The notes under the pieces were generated by a model that saw only the letters and a list, made by a program, of their open reading frames with translations, was not told the origin of the DNA and did not search any database. A program made the translations under genes and the position numbers. A DNA stretch of 64,000 bases from Ligustrum vulgare (taxonomy: Eukaryota; Streptophyta; Magnoliopsida; Lamiales; Oleaceae): contig OY743180.1 of NCBI GenBank assembly GCA_963555705.1, forward strand, positions 33,450,129 to 33,514,128, read 5' to 3'. The first letter of the stretch is position 1; each line of letters opens with the position of its first letter. Below are positions 12,101 to 24,792 of the stretch, one piece after another.

Positions 12101-14152
12101 TTTTTATTTTCTTATTCTAAATATAAATATTTTTTAAATATATATAATCTAAACGGTTCAATTTCTGACCTAAAAGTCTGTTAAATAAAATAAACAACTC
12201 TTTTATAAATTGTTATTTGTGATACTTCCTTCAATCAAAGGGAGAAAAAAAATGAGGACTTCTTGAATTAATTTTTTTCATTCATATAACAATTTATTTT
12301 AAAGGGAACAATCCTTCTAAGAGGCCTTAAAGGGAGAATGTTTTTTAATAAATTACCCTCAAACCTTTTTCCGAGTATTTTACCATCGCATCTATTTAAT
12401 AAATTCGTATTAACCGTTAGTTTTTATTAATATACGTTTTTTAAAGTTTATTTCTTTTTATTTTCTTATTCTAAATATAAATATTTTTTAAATATATATA
12501 ATCTAAACACTTCAATTTCTGACTAAAAAGTCTTTTAAATAAAATAAGCAACTCTTTTCTAATTTGTGATTTCTGATACTTCCTTCAATCAAAAGGAGAA
12601 GAAAAAAATGAGGACTTCTTGAATTAATTTTTTTCATTCATATATCCATTTTTTTTTTAAAGGAAACAATTCTTCTAAGGTGCCTTAAAGGGAGAATTTT
12701 TTTTAATATATTACCCTCAAACATTTTTCCGAGTATTTTACCATCGCATCTATTTAATAAATTCGTATTAACCGTTAGTTTTAATTAATATACGTTTTTT
12801 AAAGTTTATTTCATTTTATTTTCTTATTCTAAATATAAATATTTTTCAAATATATATAATCTAAACACTTCAATTTCTGACTAAAAAGTCTTTAAATAAA
12901 ATAAGCAATTCTTTTATAATTTGGGATTTCCGATACTTCCTTCAATCAAAGGGAAAAAAAAATGAGGACTTCTTGAATTAATTTTTTTCATTCATATAAC
13001 AATTTATTTTAAAGGGAACAATTCTTCTAAGAGGCCTTAAAGGGAGAATGTTTTTTAATAAATTACCCTCAAACCTTTTTCCGAGTATTTTACCATCGCA
13101 TCTATTTAATAAATTCGTATTAACCGTTAGTTTTAATTAATATACGTTTTTTAAAGTTTATTTCTTTTTATTTTCTTATTATAAATATAAATATTTTTCA
13201 AATATATATAATCTAAACACGTCAATTTCTGACTAAAAAGTCTTTAAATAAAATAAGCAACTCTTTTATAATTTGTGATTTCTGATACTTCCTTCAATCA
13301 AAGGGAGAAAAAAAAATGAGGACTTCTTGAATTAATTTTTTTCATTCATCTAATAATATTTTTTTTAAATGAAAATATTCTTCTAAGGTGCCTTAAAGGG
13401 AGAATTTTTTTTAATATATTTCCCTCAAACCTTTTTCCGAGTATTTTACCATCGCATCTATTTAATAAATTCGTATTAACCGTTAGTTTTAATTAATATA
13501 CGTTTTTTAAAGTTTATTTCATTTTATTTTCTTATTCTAAATATAAATATTTTTCAAATATATATAATCTAAACACTTCAATTTCTGACTAAAAAGTCTT
13601 TAAATAAAATAAGCAATTCTTTTATAATTTGGGATTTCCGATACTTCCTTCAATCAAAGGGAAAAAAAAATGAGGACTTCTTGAATTAATTTTTTTCATT
13701 CATATAACAATTTATTTTAAAGGGAACAATTCTTCTAAGAGGCCTTAAAGGGAGAATGTTTTTTAATAAATTACCCTCAAACCTTTTTCCGAGTATTTTA
13801 CCATCGCATCTATTTAATAAATTCGTATTAACCGTTAGTTTTAATTAATATACGTTTTTTAAAGTTTATTTCTTTTTATTTTCTTATTCTAAATATAAAT
13901 ATTTTTCAAATATATATAATCTAAACACGTCAATTTCTGACTAAAAAGTCTTTAAATAAAATAAGCAACTCTTTTATAATTTGTGATTTCCGATACTTCC
14001 TTCAATCAAAGGGAAAAAAAAAATGAGGACTTCTTGAATTAATTTTTTTCATTCATATAACAATTTATTTTAAAGGGAACAATTCTTCTAAGAGGCCTTA
14101 AAGGGAGAATGTTTTTTAATAAATTACCCTCAAACCTTTTTCCGAGTATTTT
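9199..14152. repeat. Region II: two adjacent 7-monomer units of 2477 bp
   Basis: Unit 1 is 9199-11675 and unit 2 is 11676-14152, each 2477 bp. The first six monomers correspond one to one: A with AATAAATATACGTTTATTAAAG and AACAAATT; A with AACGGTTC, GACCTAAAAGTCTG and ATTCG; epsilon-B with TTTTCTAATTTG; A with TTTGGGATTTCC and AAGCAATTC; C with AAAATATTC and ATTTCCCTC; and a second A with TTTGGGATTTCC. The GACCTAAAAG marker lies at 9691 and 12168, exactly 2477 apart. The seventh monomers differ: anchor 11546 is a C/A hybrid hinge, anchor 14024 is an ordinary A. Confidence 0.9.
11322..11675 (+). repeat. Hybrid monomer with a C/A recombinant hinge
   Basis: The hinge after ATGAGGACTT reads CATTCATCTAACAATTTATT: it begins as C (CATCTAA) and continues as A (CAATTTATTTTAAAGG), with the A tail GAATG. 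Every other A monomer I checked reads CATTCATATAACAA or CATTCATATAACAAATT at this place. The 5' half is alpha (CACGTC), which in this region otherwise precedes a C hinge. A crossover or conversion end within CATCTAA explains it. A single A-to-C change in an A hinge would give the same sequence and cannot be excluded. Confidence 0.6.
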
Positions 14153-17100
14153 ACCATCGCATCTATTTAATAAATTCGTATTAACCGTTAGTTTTAATTA
14201 ATATACGTTTTTTAAAGTTTATTTCTTTTTATTTTCTTATTCTAAATATAAATATTTTTTAAATATATATAATCTAAACAGTTCAATTTCTGACTAAAAA
14301 GTCTTTTAAATAAAATAAACAACTCTTTTATAAATTGTTATTTGTGATACTTCCTTCAATCAAAGGGAGAAAAAAAAATGAGGACTTCTTGAATTAATTT
14401 TTTTCATTCATATAACAATTTATTTTAAAGGGAACAATCCTTTTAAGAGGCCCTAAAGGGAGAATGTTTTTTAATAAATTACCCTCAAACCTTTTTCCGA
14501 GTATTTTACCATCGCATCTATTTAATAAATTCGTATTAACCGTTAGTTTTAATTAATATACGTTTTTTAAAGTTTATTTCTTTTTATTTTCTTATTCTAA
14601 ATATAAATATTTTTCAAATATATATAATCTAAACACGTCAATTTCTGACTAAAAAGTCTTTAAATAAAATAAGCAACTCTTTTATAATTTGTGATTTCTG
14701 ATACTTCCTTCAATCAAAGGGAGAAAAAAAATGAGGACTTCTTGAATTAATTTTTTTCATTCATCTAATAATATTTTTTTTAAATGAAAAAATTCTTCTA
14801 AGGTGCCTTAAAGGGAGAATTTTTTTTAATATATTACCCTCAAACCTTTTTCCGAGTATTTTACCATCGCATCTATTTAATAAATTCGTATTAACCGTTA
14901 GTTTTAATTAATATACGTTTTTTAAAGTTTATTTCTTTTTATTTTCTTATTCTAAATATAAATATTTTTCAAATATATATAATCTAAACACGTCAATTTC
15001 TGACTAAAAAGTCTTTAAATAAAATAAGCAACTCTTTTATAATTTGTGATTTCTGATACTTCCTTCAATCAAAGGGAGAAAAAAAAATGAGGACTTCTTG
15101 AATTAATTTTTTTCATTCATATAACAATTTATTTTAAAGGGAACAATCCTTCTAAGAGGCCTTAAAGGGAGAATGTTTTTTAATAAATTACCCTCAAACC
15201 TTTTTCCGAGTATTTTACCATCGCATCTATTTAATAAATTCGTATTAACCATTAGTTTTAATTAATATACGTTTTTTAATGTTTATTTATTTTTATTTTC
15301 TTATTCTAAATATAAATATTTTTCAAATATATATAATCTAAACACTTCAATTTCTGACTAAAAAGTCTTTTAAATAAAATAAACAACTCTTTTATAAATT
15401 GTTATTTCTGATACTTCCTTCAATCAAAGGGAGAAAAAAAAATGAGGACTTCTTGAATTAATTTTTTTCATTCATATAACAATTTATTTTAAAGGGAACA
15501 ATTCTTCTAAGAGGCCTTAAAGGGAGAATGTTTTTTAATATATTACCCTCAAACCTTTTTCCGAGTATTTTACCATCGCATCTATTTAATAAATTCGTAT
15601 TAACCGTTAGTTTTAATTAATATACGTTTTTTAAAGTTTATTTATTTTTATTTTCTTATTCTAAATATAAATATTTTTCTAATATATATAATCTAAACTC
15701 TTCAATTTCTGACTAAAAAGTCTTTTAAATAAAATAAACAACTCTTTTATAAATTGTTATTTCTGATACTTCCTTCAATCAAAGGGAGAAAAAAAAATGA
15801 GGACTTCTTGAATTAATTTTTTTCATTCATATAACAATTTATTTTAAAGGGAACAATTCTTCTAAGAGGCCTTAAAGGGAGAATGTTTTTTAATAAATTA
15901 CCCTCAAACCTTTTTCCGAGTATTTTACCATCGCATCTATTTAATAAATTCGTATTAACCGTTAGTTTTAATTAATATACGTTTTTTAAAGTTTATTTCT
16001 TTTTATTTTCTTATTCTAAATATAAATATTTTTTAAATATATATAATCTAAACAGTTCAATTTCTGACTAAAAAGTCTTTTAAATAAAATAAACAACTCT
16101 TTTATAAATTGTTATTTGTGATACTTCCTTCAATCAAAGGGAGAAAAAAAAATGAGGACTTCTTGAATTAATTTTTTTCATTCATATAACAATTTATTTT
16201 AAAGGGAACAATCCTTTTAAGAGGCCCTAAAGGGAGAATGTTTTTTAATAAATTACCCTCAAACCTTTTTCCGAGTATTTTACCATCGCATCTATTTAAT
16301 AAATTCGTATTAACCGTTAGTTTTAATTAATATACGTTTTTTAAAGTTTATTTCTTTTTATTTTCTTATTCTAAATATAAATATTTTTCAAATATATATA
16401 ATCTAAACACGTCAATTTCTGACTAAAAAGTCTTTAAATAAAATAAGCAACTCTTTTATAATTTGTGATTTCTGATACTTCCTTCAATCAAAGGGAGAAA
16501 AAAAATGAGGACTTCTTGAATTAATTTTTTTCATTCATCTAATAATATTTTTTTTAAATGAAAAAATTCTTCTAAGGTGCCTTAAAGGGAGAATTTTTTT
16601 TAATATATTACCCTCAAACCTTTTTCCGAGTATTTTACCATCGCATCTATTTAATAAATTCGTATTAACCGTTAGTTTTAATTAATATACGTTTTTTAAA
16701 GTTTATTTCTTTTTATTTTCTTATTCTAAATATAAATATTTTTCAAATATATATAATCTAAACACGTCAATTTCTGACTAAAAAGTCTTTAAATAAAATA
16801 AGCAACTCTTTTATAATTTGTGATTTCTGATACTTCCTTCAATCAAAGGGAGAAAAAAAAATGAGGACTTCTTGAATTAATTTTTTTCATTCATATAACA
16901 ATTTATTTTAAAGGGAACAATCCTTCTAAGAGGCCTTAAAGGGAGAATGTTTTTTAATAAATTACCCTCAAACCTTTTTCCGAGTATTTTACCATCGCAT
17001 CTATTTAATAAATTCGTATTAACCATTAGTTTTAATTAATATACGTTTTTTAATGTTTATTTATTTTTATTTTCTTATTCTAAATATAAATATTTTTCAA

Positions 17101-20100
17101 ATATATATAATCTAAACACTTCAATTTCTGACTAAAAAGTCTTTTAAATAAAATAAACAACTCTTTTATAAATTGTTATTTCTGATACTTCCTTCAATCA
17201 AAGGGAGAAAAAAAAATGAGGACTTCTTGAATTAATTTTTTTCATTCATATAACAATTTATTTTAAAGGGAACAATTCTTCTAAGAGGCCTTAAAGGGAG
17301 AATGTTTTTTAATATATTACCCTCAAACCTTTTTCCGAGTATTTTACCATCGCATCTATTTAATAAATTCGTATTAACCGTTAGTTTTAATTAATATACG
17401 TTTTTTAAAGTTTATTTATTTTTATTTTCTTATTCTAAATATAAATATTTTTCTAATATATATAATCTAAACTCTTCAATTTCTGACTAAAAAGTCTTTT
17501 AAATAAAATAAACAACTCTTTTATAAATTGTTATTTCTGATACTTCCTTCAATCAAAGGGAGAAAAAAAAATGAGGACTTCTTGAATTAATTTTTTTCAT
17601 TCATATAACAATTTATTTTAAAGGGAACAATCCTTCTAAGAGGCCTTAAAGGGAGAATGTTTTTTAATAAATTACCCTCAAACCTTTTTCCGAGTATTTT
17701 ACCATCGCATCTATTTAATAAATTCGTATTAACCGTTAGTTTTAATTAATATACGTTTTTTAAAGTTTATTTCTTTTTATTTTCTTATTCTAAATATAAA
17801 TATTTTTCAAATATATATAATCTAAACACTTCAATTTCTGACTAAAAAGTCTTTAAATAAAATAAGCAACTCTTTTATAATTTGTGATTTCCGATACTTC
17901 CTTCAATCAAAGGGAAAAAAAAAATGAGGACTTCTTGAATTAATTTTTTTCATTCATATAACAATTTATTTTAAAGGGAACAATTCTTCTAAGAGGCCTT
18001 AAAGGGAGAATGTTTTTTAATAAATTACCCTCAAACCTTTTTCCGAGTATTTTACCATCGCATCTATTTAATAAATTCGTATTAACCGTTAGTTTTAATT
18101 AATATACGTTTTTTAAAGTTTATTTCTTTTTATTTTCTTATTCTAAATATAAATATTTTTTAAATATATATAATCTAAACAGTTCAATTTCTGACTAAAA
18201 AGTCTTTTAAATAAAATAAACAACTCTTTTATAAATTGTTATTTGTGATACTTCCTTCAATCAAAGGGAGAAAAAAAAATGAGGACTTCTTGAATTAATT
18301 TTTTTCATTCATATAACAATTTATTTTAAAGGGAACAATCCTTCTAAGAGGCCTTAAAGGGAGAATGTTTTTTAATAAATTACCCTCAAACCTTTTTCCG
18401 AGTATTTTACCATCGCATCTATTTAATAAATTCGTATTAACCGTTAGTTTTAATTAATATACGTTTTTTAAAGTTTATTTCTTTTTATTTTCTTATTCTA
18501 AATATAAATATTTTTCAAATATATATAATCTAAACACGTCAATTTCTGACTAAAAAGTCTTTAAATAAAATAAGCAACTCTTTTATAATTTGTGATTTCT
18601 GATACTTCCTTCAATCAAAGGGAGAAAAAAAATGAGGACTTCTTGAATTAATTTTTTTCATTCATCTAATAATATTTTTTTTAAATGAAAAAATTCTTCT
18701 AAGGTGCCTTAAAGGGAGAATTTTTTTTAATATATTACCCTCAAACCTTTTTCCGAGTATTTTACCATCGCATCTATTTAATAAATTCGTATTAACCGTT
18801 AGTTTTAATTAATATACGTTTTTTAAAGTTTATTTCTTTTTATTTTCTTATTCTAAATATAAATATTTTTCAAATATATATAATCTAAACACGTCAATTT
18901 CTGACTAAAAAGTCTTTAAATAAAATAAGCAACTCTTTTATAATTTGTGATTTCTGATACTTCCTTCAATCAAAGGGAGAAAAAAAAATGAGGACTTCTT
19001 GAATTAATTTTTTTCATTCATATAACAATTTATTTTAAAGGGAACAATCCTTCTAAGAGGCCTTAAAGGGAGAATGTTTTTTAATAAATTACCCTCAAAC
19101 CTTTTTCCGAGTATTTTACCATCGCATCTATTTAATAAATTCGTATTAACCATTAGTTTTAATTAATATACGTTTTTTAAAGTTTATTTATTTTTATTTT
19201 CTTATTCTAAATATAAATATTTTTCAAATATATATAATCTAAACACTTCAATTTCTGACTAAAAAGTCTTTTAAATAAAATAAACAACTCTTTTATAAAT
19301 TGTTATTTCTGATACTTCCTTCAATCAAAGGGAGAAAAAAAAATGAGGACTTCTTGAATTAATTTTTTTCATTCATATAACAATTTATTTTAAAGGGAAC
19401 AATTCTTCTAAGAGGCCTTAAAGGGAGAATGTTTTTTAATATATTACCCTCAAACCTTTTTCCGAGTATTTTACCATCGCATCTATTTAATAAATTCGTA
19501 TTAACCGTTAGTTTTAATTAATATACGTTTTTTAAAGTTTATTTATTTTTATTTTCTTATTCTAAATATAAATATTTTTCTAATATATATAATCTAAACT
19601 CTTCAATTTCTGACTAAAAAGTCTTTTAAATAAAATAAACAACTCTTTTATAAATTGTTATTTCTGATACTTCCTTCAATCAAAGGGAGAAAAAAAAATG
19701 AGGACTTCTTGAATTAATTTTTTTCATTCATATAACAATTTATTTTAAAGGGAACAATCCTTCTAAGAGGCCTTAAAGGGAGAATGTTTTTTAATAAATT
19801 ACCCTCAAACCTTTTTCCGAGTATTTTACCATCGCATCTATTTAATAAATTCGTATTAACCGTTAGTTTTAATTAATATACGTTTTTTAAAGTTTATTTC
19901 TTTTTATTTTCTTATTCTAAATATAAATATTTTTCAAATATATATAATCTAAACACTTCAATTTCTGACTAAAAAGTCTTTAAATAAAATAAGCAACTCT
20001 TTTATAATTTGTGATTTCCGATACTTCCTTCAATCAAAGGGAAAAAAAAAATGAGGACTTCTTGAATTAATTTTTTTCATTCATATAACAATTTATTTTA

Positions 20101-20180
20101 AAGGGAACAATTCTTCTAAGAGGCCTTAAAGGGAGAATGTTTTTTAATAAATTACCCTCAAACCTTTTTCCGAGTATTTT
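14153..20180. repeat. Region III: one 5-mer and two 6-mer versions of one unit
   Basis: Units: 14153-15926 (1774 bp; gamma-A, alpha-C, alpha-A, eta-A with AACCATTAG, eta-A with ACTCTTC), 15927-18053 (2127 bp; the same five plus beta-A) and 18054-20180 (2127 bp; the same six). Unit 1 and unit 2 alone share AATCCTTTTAAGAGGCCCTA in the gamma-A monomer (GGCCC near 14449 and 16222) and TTTTTTAATG in the AACCATTAG monomer. Unit 3 lacks both, so 1 and 2 are the closest pair although only 2 and 3 are hexamers. The CATTAG marker is at 15250, 17024 and 19151. Confidence 0.9.
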
Positions 20181-21949
20181 ACCATCGCATCTATTTAATA
20201 AATTCGTATTAACCGTTAGTTTTAATTAATATACGTTTTTTAAAATTTATTTCTTTTTATTTTCTTATTCTAAATATAAATATTTTTCAAATATATATAA
20301 TCTAAACAGTTCAATTTCTGACTAAAAAGTCTTTAAATAAAATAAGCAACTCTTTTATAATTTGTGATTTCTGATACTTCCTTCAATCAAAGGGAGAAAA
20401 AAAAATGAGGACTTCTTGAATTAATTTTTTTCATTCATATAACAATTTATTTTAAAGGGAACAATCCTTCTAAGAGGCCTTAAAGGGAGAATGTTTTTTA
20501 ATAAATTACCCTCAAACCTTTTTCCGAGTATTTTACCATCGCATCTATTTAATAAATTCGTATTAACCGTTAGTTTTAATAAATATACGTTTTTTAAAGT
20601 TTATTTCTTTTTATTTTCTTATTCTAAATATAAATATTTTTCAAATATATATAATCTAAACACTTCAATTTCTGACTAAAAAGTCTTTAAATAAAATAAG
20701 CAACTCTTTTATAATTTGTGATTTCTGATACTTCCTTCAATCAAAGGGAAAAAAAAATGAGGACTTCTTGAATTAATTTTTTTCATTCATATAACAAATT
20801 ATTTTAAAGGGAACAATTCTTCTAAGAGGCCTTAAAGGGAGAATGTTTTTTAATATATTACCCTCAAACCTTTTTCCGAGTATTTTACCATCGCATCTAT
20901 TTAATAAATTCGTATTAACCGTAAGTTTTAATTAATATACGTTTTTTAAAGTTTATTTCTTTTTATTTTCTTATTCTAAATATAAATATTTTTTAAATAT
21001 ATATAATCTAAACGGTTCAATTTCTGACTAAAAAGTCTGTTAAATAAAATAAACAACTCTTTTATAAATTGTTATTTGTGATACTTCCTTCAATCAAAGG
21101 GAGAAAAAAAATGAGGACTTCTTGAATTAATTTTTTTCATTCATATAACAATTTATTTTAAAGAGAACAATCCTTCTAAGAGGCCTTAAAGGGAGAATGT
21201 TTTTTAATAAATTACCCTCAAACCTTTTTCCGAGTATTTTACCATCGCATCTATTTAATAAATTCGTATTAACCGTTAGTTTTTATTAATATACGTTTTT
21301 TAAAGTTTATTTCTTTTTATTTTCTTATTCTAAATATAAATATTTTTTAAATATATATAATCTAAACACTTCAATTTCTGACTAAAAAGTCTTTTAAATA
21401 AAATAAGCAACTCTTTTATAATTTGTGATTTCTGATACTTCCTTCAATCAAAAGGAGAAGAAAAAAATGAGGACTTCTTGAATTAATTTTTTTCATTCAT
21501 ATATCCATTTTTTTTTTAAAGGAAACAATTCTTCTAAGGTGCCTTAAAGGGAGAATTTTTTTTAATATATTACCCTCAAACCTTTTTCCGAGTATTTTAC
21601 CATCGCATCTATTTAATAAATTCGTATTAACCGTTAGTTTTAATTAATATACGTTTTTTAAAGTTTATTTCTTTTTATTTTCTTATTCTAAATATAAATA
21701 TTTTTCAAATATATAAAATCTAAACACTTCAATTTCTGACTAAAAAGTCTTTAAATAAAATAAGCAACTCTTTTATAATTTGTGATTTCTGATACTTCCT
21801 TCAATCAAAGGGAAAAAAAATGAGGACTTCTTGAATTAATTTTTTTCATTCATATAACAATTTATTTTAAAGGGAACAATTCTTCTGAGAGGCCTTAAAG
21901 GGAGAATGTTTTTTAATAAATTACCCTCAAACCTTTTTCCGAGTATTTT
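20181..21949. repeat. Region IV: five-monomer mosaic of earlier types
   Basis: Anchors near 20405, 20757, 21111, 21467 and 21823. The second to fourth repeat the order of region II: A with AATAAATATACG and AACAAATT, A with AACGGTTC and GTCTGTTAAAT, then epsilon-B. The second lacks the TTTATTAAAG change and the third lacks GACCTAAAAG, so they fit a sister or ancestral version rather than a direct copy of either 2477-bp unit. The last monomer has CTTCTGAGAGG and ATATAAAATC, like the one at anchor 4115. The third has a private AAAGAGAAC near 21162. Confidence 0.78.
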
Positions 21950-24439
21950 ACCATCGCATCTATTTAATAAATTCGTATTAACCGTTAGTTTTAATTAATA
22001 TACGTTTTTTAAAGTTTATTTCTTTTTATTTTCTTATTCTAAATATAAATATTTTTTAAATATATATAATCTAAACACTTCAATTTCTGACTAAAAAGTC
22101 TTTTAAATAAAATAAACAACTCTTTTATAAATTGTTATTTGTGATACTTCCTTCAATCAAAGGGAGAGAAAAAAATGAGGACTTCTTGAATTAATTTTTT
22201 TCATTCATATAACAATTTATTTTAAAGGGAACAATCCTTCTAAGAGGCCTTAAAGGGAGAATGTTTTTTAATAAATTACCCTCAAACCTTTTTCCGAGTA
22301 TTTTACCATCGCATCTATTTAATAAATTCGTATTAACCGTTAGTTTTAATTAATATACGTTTTTTAAAGTTTATTTCTTTTTATTTTCTTATTCTAAATA
22401 TAAATATTTTTCAAATATATATAATCTAAACACGTCAATTTCTGACTAAAAAGTCTTTAAATAAAATAAGCAACTCTTTTATAATTTGTGATTTCTGATA
22501 CTTCCTTCAATCAAAGGGAGAAAAAAAAATGAGGACTTCTTGAATTAATTTTTTTCATTCATCTAATAATATTTTTTTTAAATGAAAAAATTCTTCTAAG
22601 GTGCCTTAAAGGGAGAATTTTTTTTAATATATTACCCTCAAACCTTTTTCCGAGTATTTTACCATCGCATCTATTTAATAAATTCGTATTAACCGTTAGT
22701 TTTAATTAATATACATTTTTTAAAGTTTATTTCTTTTTATTTTCTTATTCTAAATATAAATATTTTTCAAATATATATAATCTAAACACTTCAATTTCTG
22801 ACTAAAAAGTCTTTAAATAAAATAAGCAACTCTTTTATAATTTGTGATTTCTGATACTTCTTTCAATCAAAGGGAGAAAAAAAAAATGAGGACTTCTTGA
22901 ATTAATTTTTTTCATTCATATAACAATTTATTTTAAAGGGAACAATCCTTCTAAGAGGCCTTAAAGGGAGAATGTTTTTTAATAAATTACCCTCAAACCT
23001 TTTTCCGAGTATTTTACCATCGCATCTATTTAATAAATTCGTATTAACCGTTAGTTTTAATTAATATACGTTTTTTAAAGTTTATTTCTTTTTATTTTCT
23101 TATTCTAAATATAAATATTTTTTAAATATATATAATCTAAACAGTTCAATTTCTGACTAAAAAGTCTTTTAAATAAAATAAACAACTCTTTTATAAATTG
23201 TTATTTGTGATACTTCCTTCAATCAAAGGGAGAAAAAAAAATGAGGACTTCTTGAATTAATTTTTTTCATTCATATAACAATTTATTTTAAAGGGAACAA
23301 TCCTTCTAAGAGGCCTTAAAGGGAGAATGTTTTTTAATAAATTACCCTCAAACCTTTTTTCGAGTATTTTACCATCGCATCTATTTAATAAATTCGTATT
23401 AACCGTTAGTTTTAATTAATATACGTTTTTTAAAGTTTATTTCTTTTTATTTTCTTATTCTAAATATAAATATTTTTCAAATATATATAATCTAAACACG
23501 TCAATTTCTGACTAAAAAGTCTTTAAATAAAATAAGCAACTCTTTTATAATTTGTGATTTCTGATACTTCCTTCAATCAAAGGGAGAAAAAAAAATGAGG
23601 ACTTCTTGAATTAATTTTTTTCATTCATCTAATAATATTTTTTTTAAATGAAAAAATTCTTCTAAGGTGCCTTAAAGGGAGAATGTTTTTTAATAAATTA
23701 CCCTCAAACCTTTTTCCGAGTATTTTACCATCGCATCTATTTAATAAATTCGTATTAACCGTTAGTTTTTATTAATATACGTTTTTTAAAGTTTATTTCT
23801 TTTTATTTTCTTATTCTAAATATAAATATTTTTTAAATATATATAATCTAAACACTTCAATTTCTGACTAAAAAGTCTTTTAAATAAAATAAGCAACTCT
23901 TTTATAATTTGTAATTTCTGATACTTCCTTCAATCAAAAGGAGAAGAAAAAAATGAGGACTTCTTGAATTAATTTTTTTCATTCATATATCCATTTTTTT
24001 TTAAAAGGAAACAATTCTTATAAGGTGCCTTAAAGGGAGAATTTTTTTTAATATATTACCCTCAAACCTTTTTCCGAGTATTTTACCATCGCATCTATTT
24101 AATAAATTCGTATTAACCGTTAGTTTTAATTAATATACGTTTTTTAAAGTTTATTTCTTTTTATTTTCTTATTCTAAATATAAATATTTTTCAAATATAT
24201 ATAATCTAAACATTTCAATTTCTGACTAAAAAGTCTTTAAATAAAATAAGCAACTCTTTTATAATTTTCGATTTCTGATACTTCCTTCAATCAAAGGGAA
24301 AAAAAAAATTAGGACTTCTTGAATTAATTTTTTTCATTCATCTAATAATATTTTTTTTAAATGAAAAAATTCTTCTAAGGTGCCTTAAAGGGAGAATTTT
24401 TTTTAATATATTACCCTCAAACCTTTTTCCGAGTATTTT
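21950..24439. repeat. Core 7-monomer module, copy 1
   Basis: Order: gamma-like A (with CACTTC and GGGAGAGAAAA), alpha-C, zeta-A, gamma-A, alpha-C', epsilon-B, delta-C. This exact order recurs at 29764-32252, 38291-40779 and 48243-50731, each about 2489 bp. Copy 1 is followed by a beta-A, whereas the other three are followed by zeta-Cs, epsilon-B and delta-C. It also holds TTTTTTCGAG near 23356, GTAATTTCTG near 23911, and the only anchor reading ATTAGGAC (about 24308). These private changes are consistent with copy 1 being the least homogenised. Confidence 0.85.
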
Positions 24440-24792
24440 ACCATCGCATCTATTTAATAAATTCGTATTAACCGTTAGTTTTAATTAATATACGTTTTTT
24501 AAAGTTTATTTCTTTTTATTTTCTTATTCTAAATATAAATATTTTTCAAATATATATAATCTAAACTCTTCAATTTCTGACTAAAAAGTCTTTAAATAAA
24601 ATAAGCAACTCTTTTATAATTTGTGATTTCCGATACTTCCTTCAATCAAAGGGAAAAAAAAAATGAGGACTTCTTGAATTAATTTTTTTCATTCATATAA
24701 CAATTTATTTTAAAGGGAACAATTCTTCTAAGAGGCCTTAAAGGGAGAATGTTTTTTAATAAATTACCCTCAAACCTTTTTCCGAGTATTTT
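24440..24792 (+). repeat. Single beta-A monomer between modules
   Basis: One beta-A monomer (anchor near 24664; TTTGTGATTTCCG, AACAATTC, GAATG tail) with the variant ACTCTTC, shared with some eta copies in region III. It links module copy 1 to the 6-monomer pair that follows. Confidence 0.8.
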
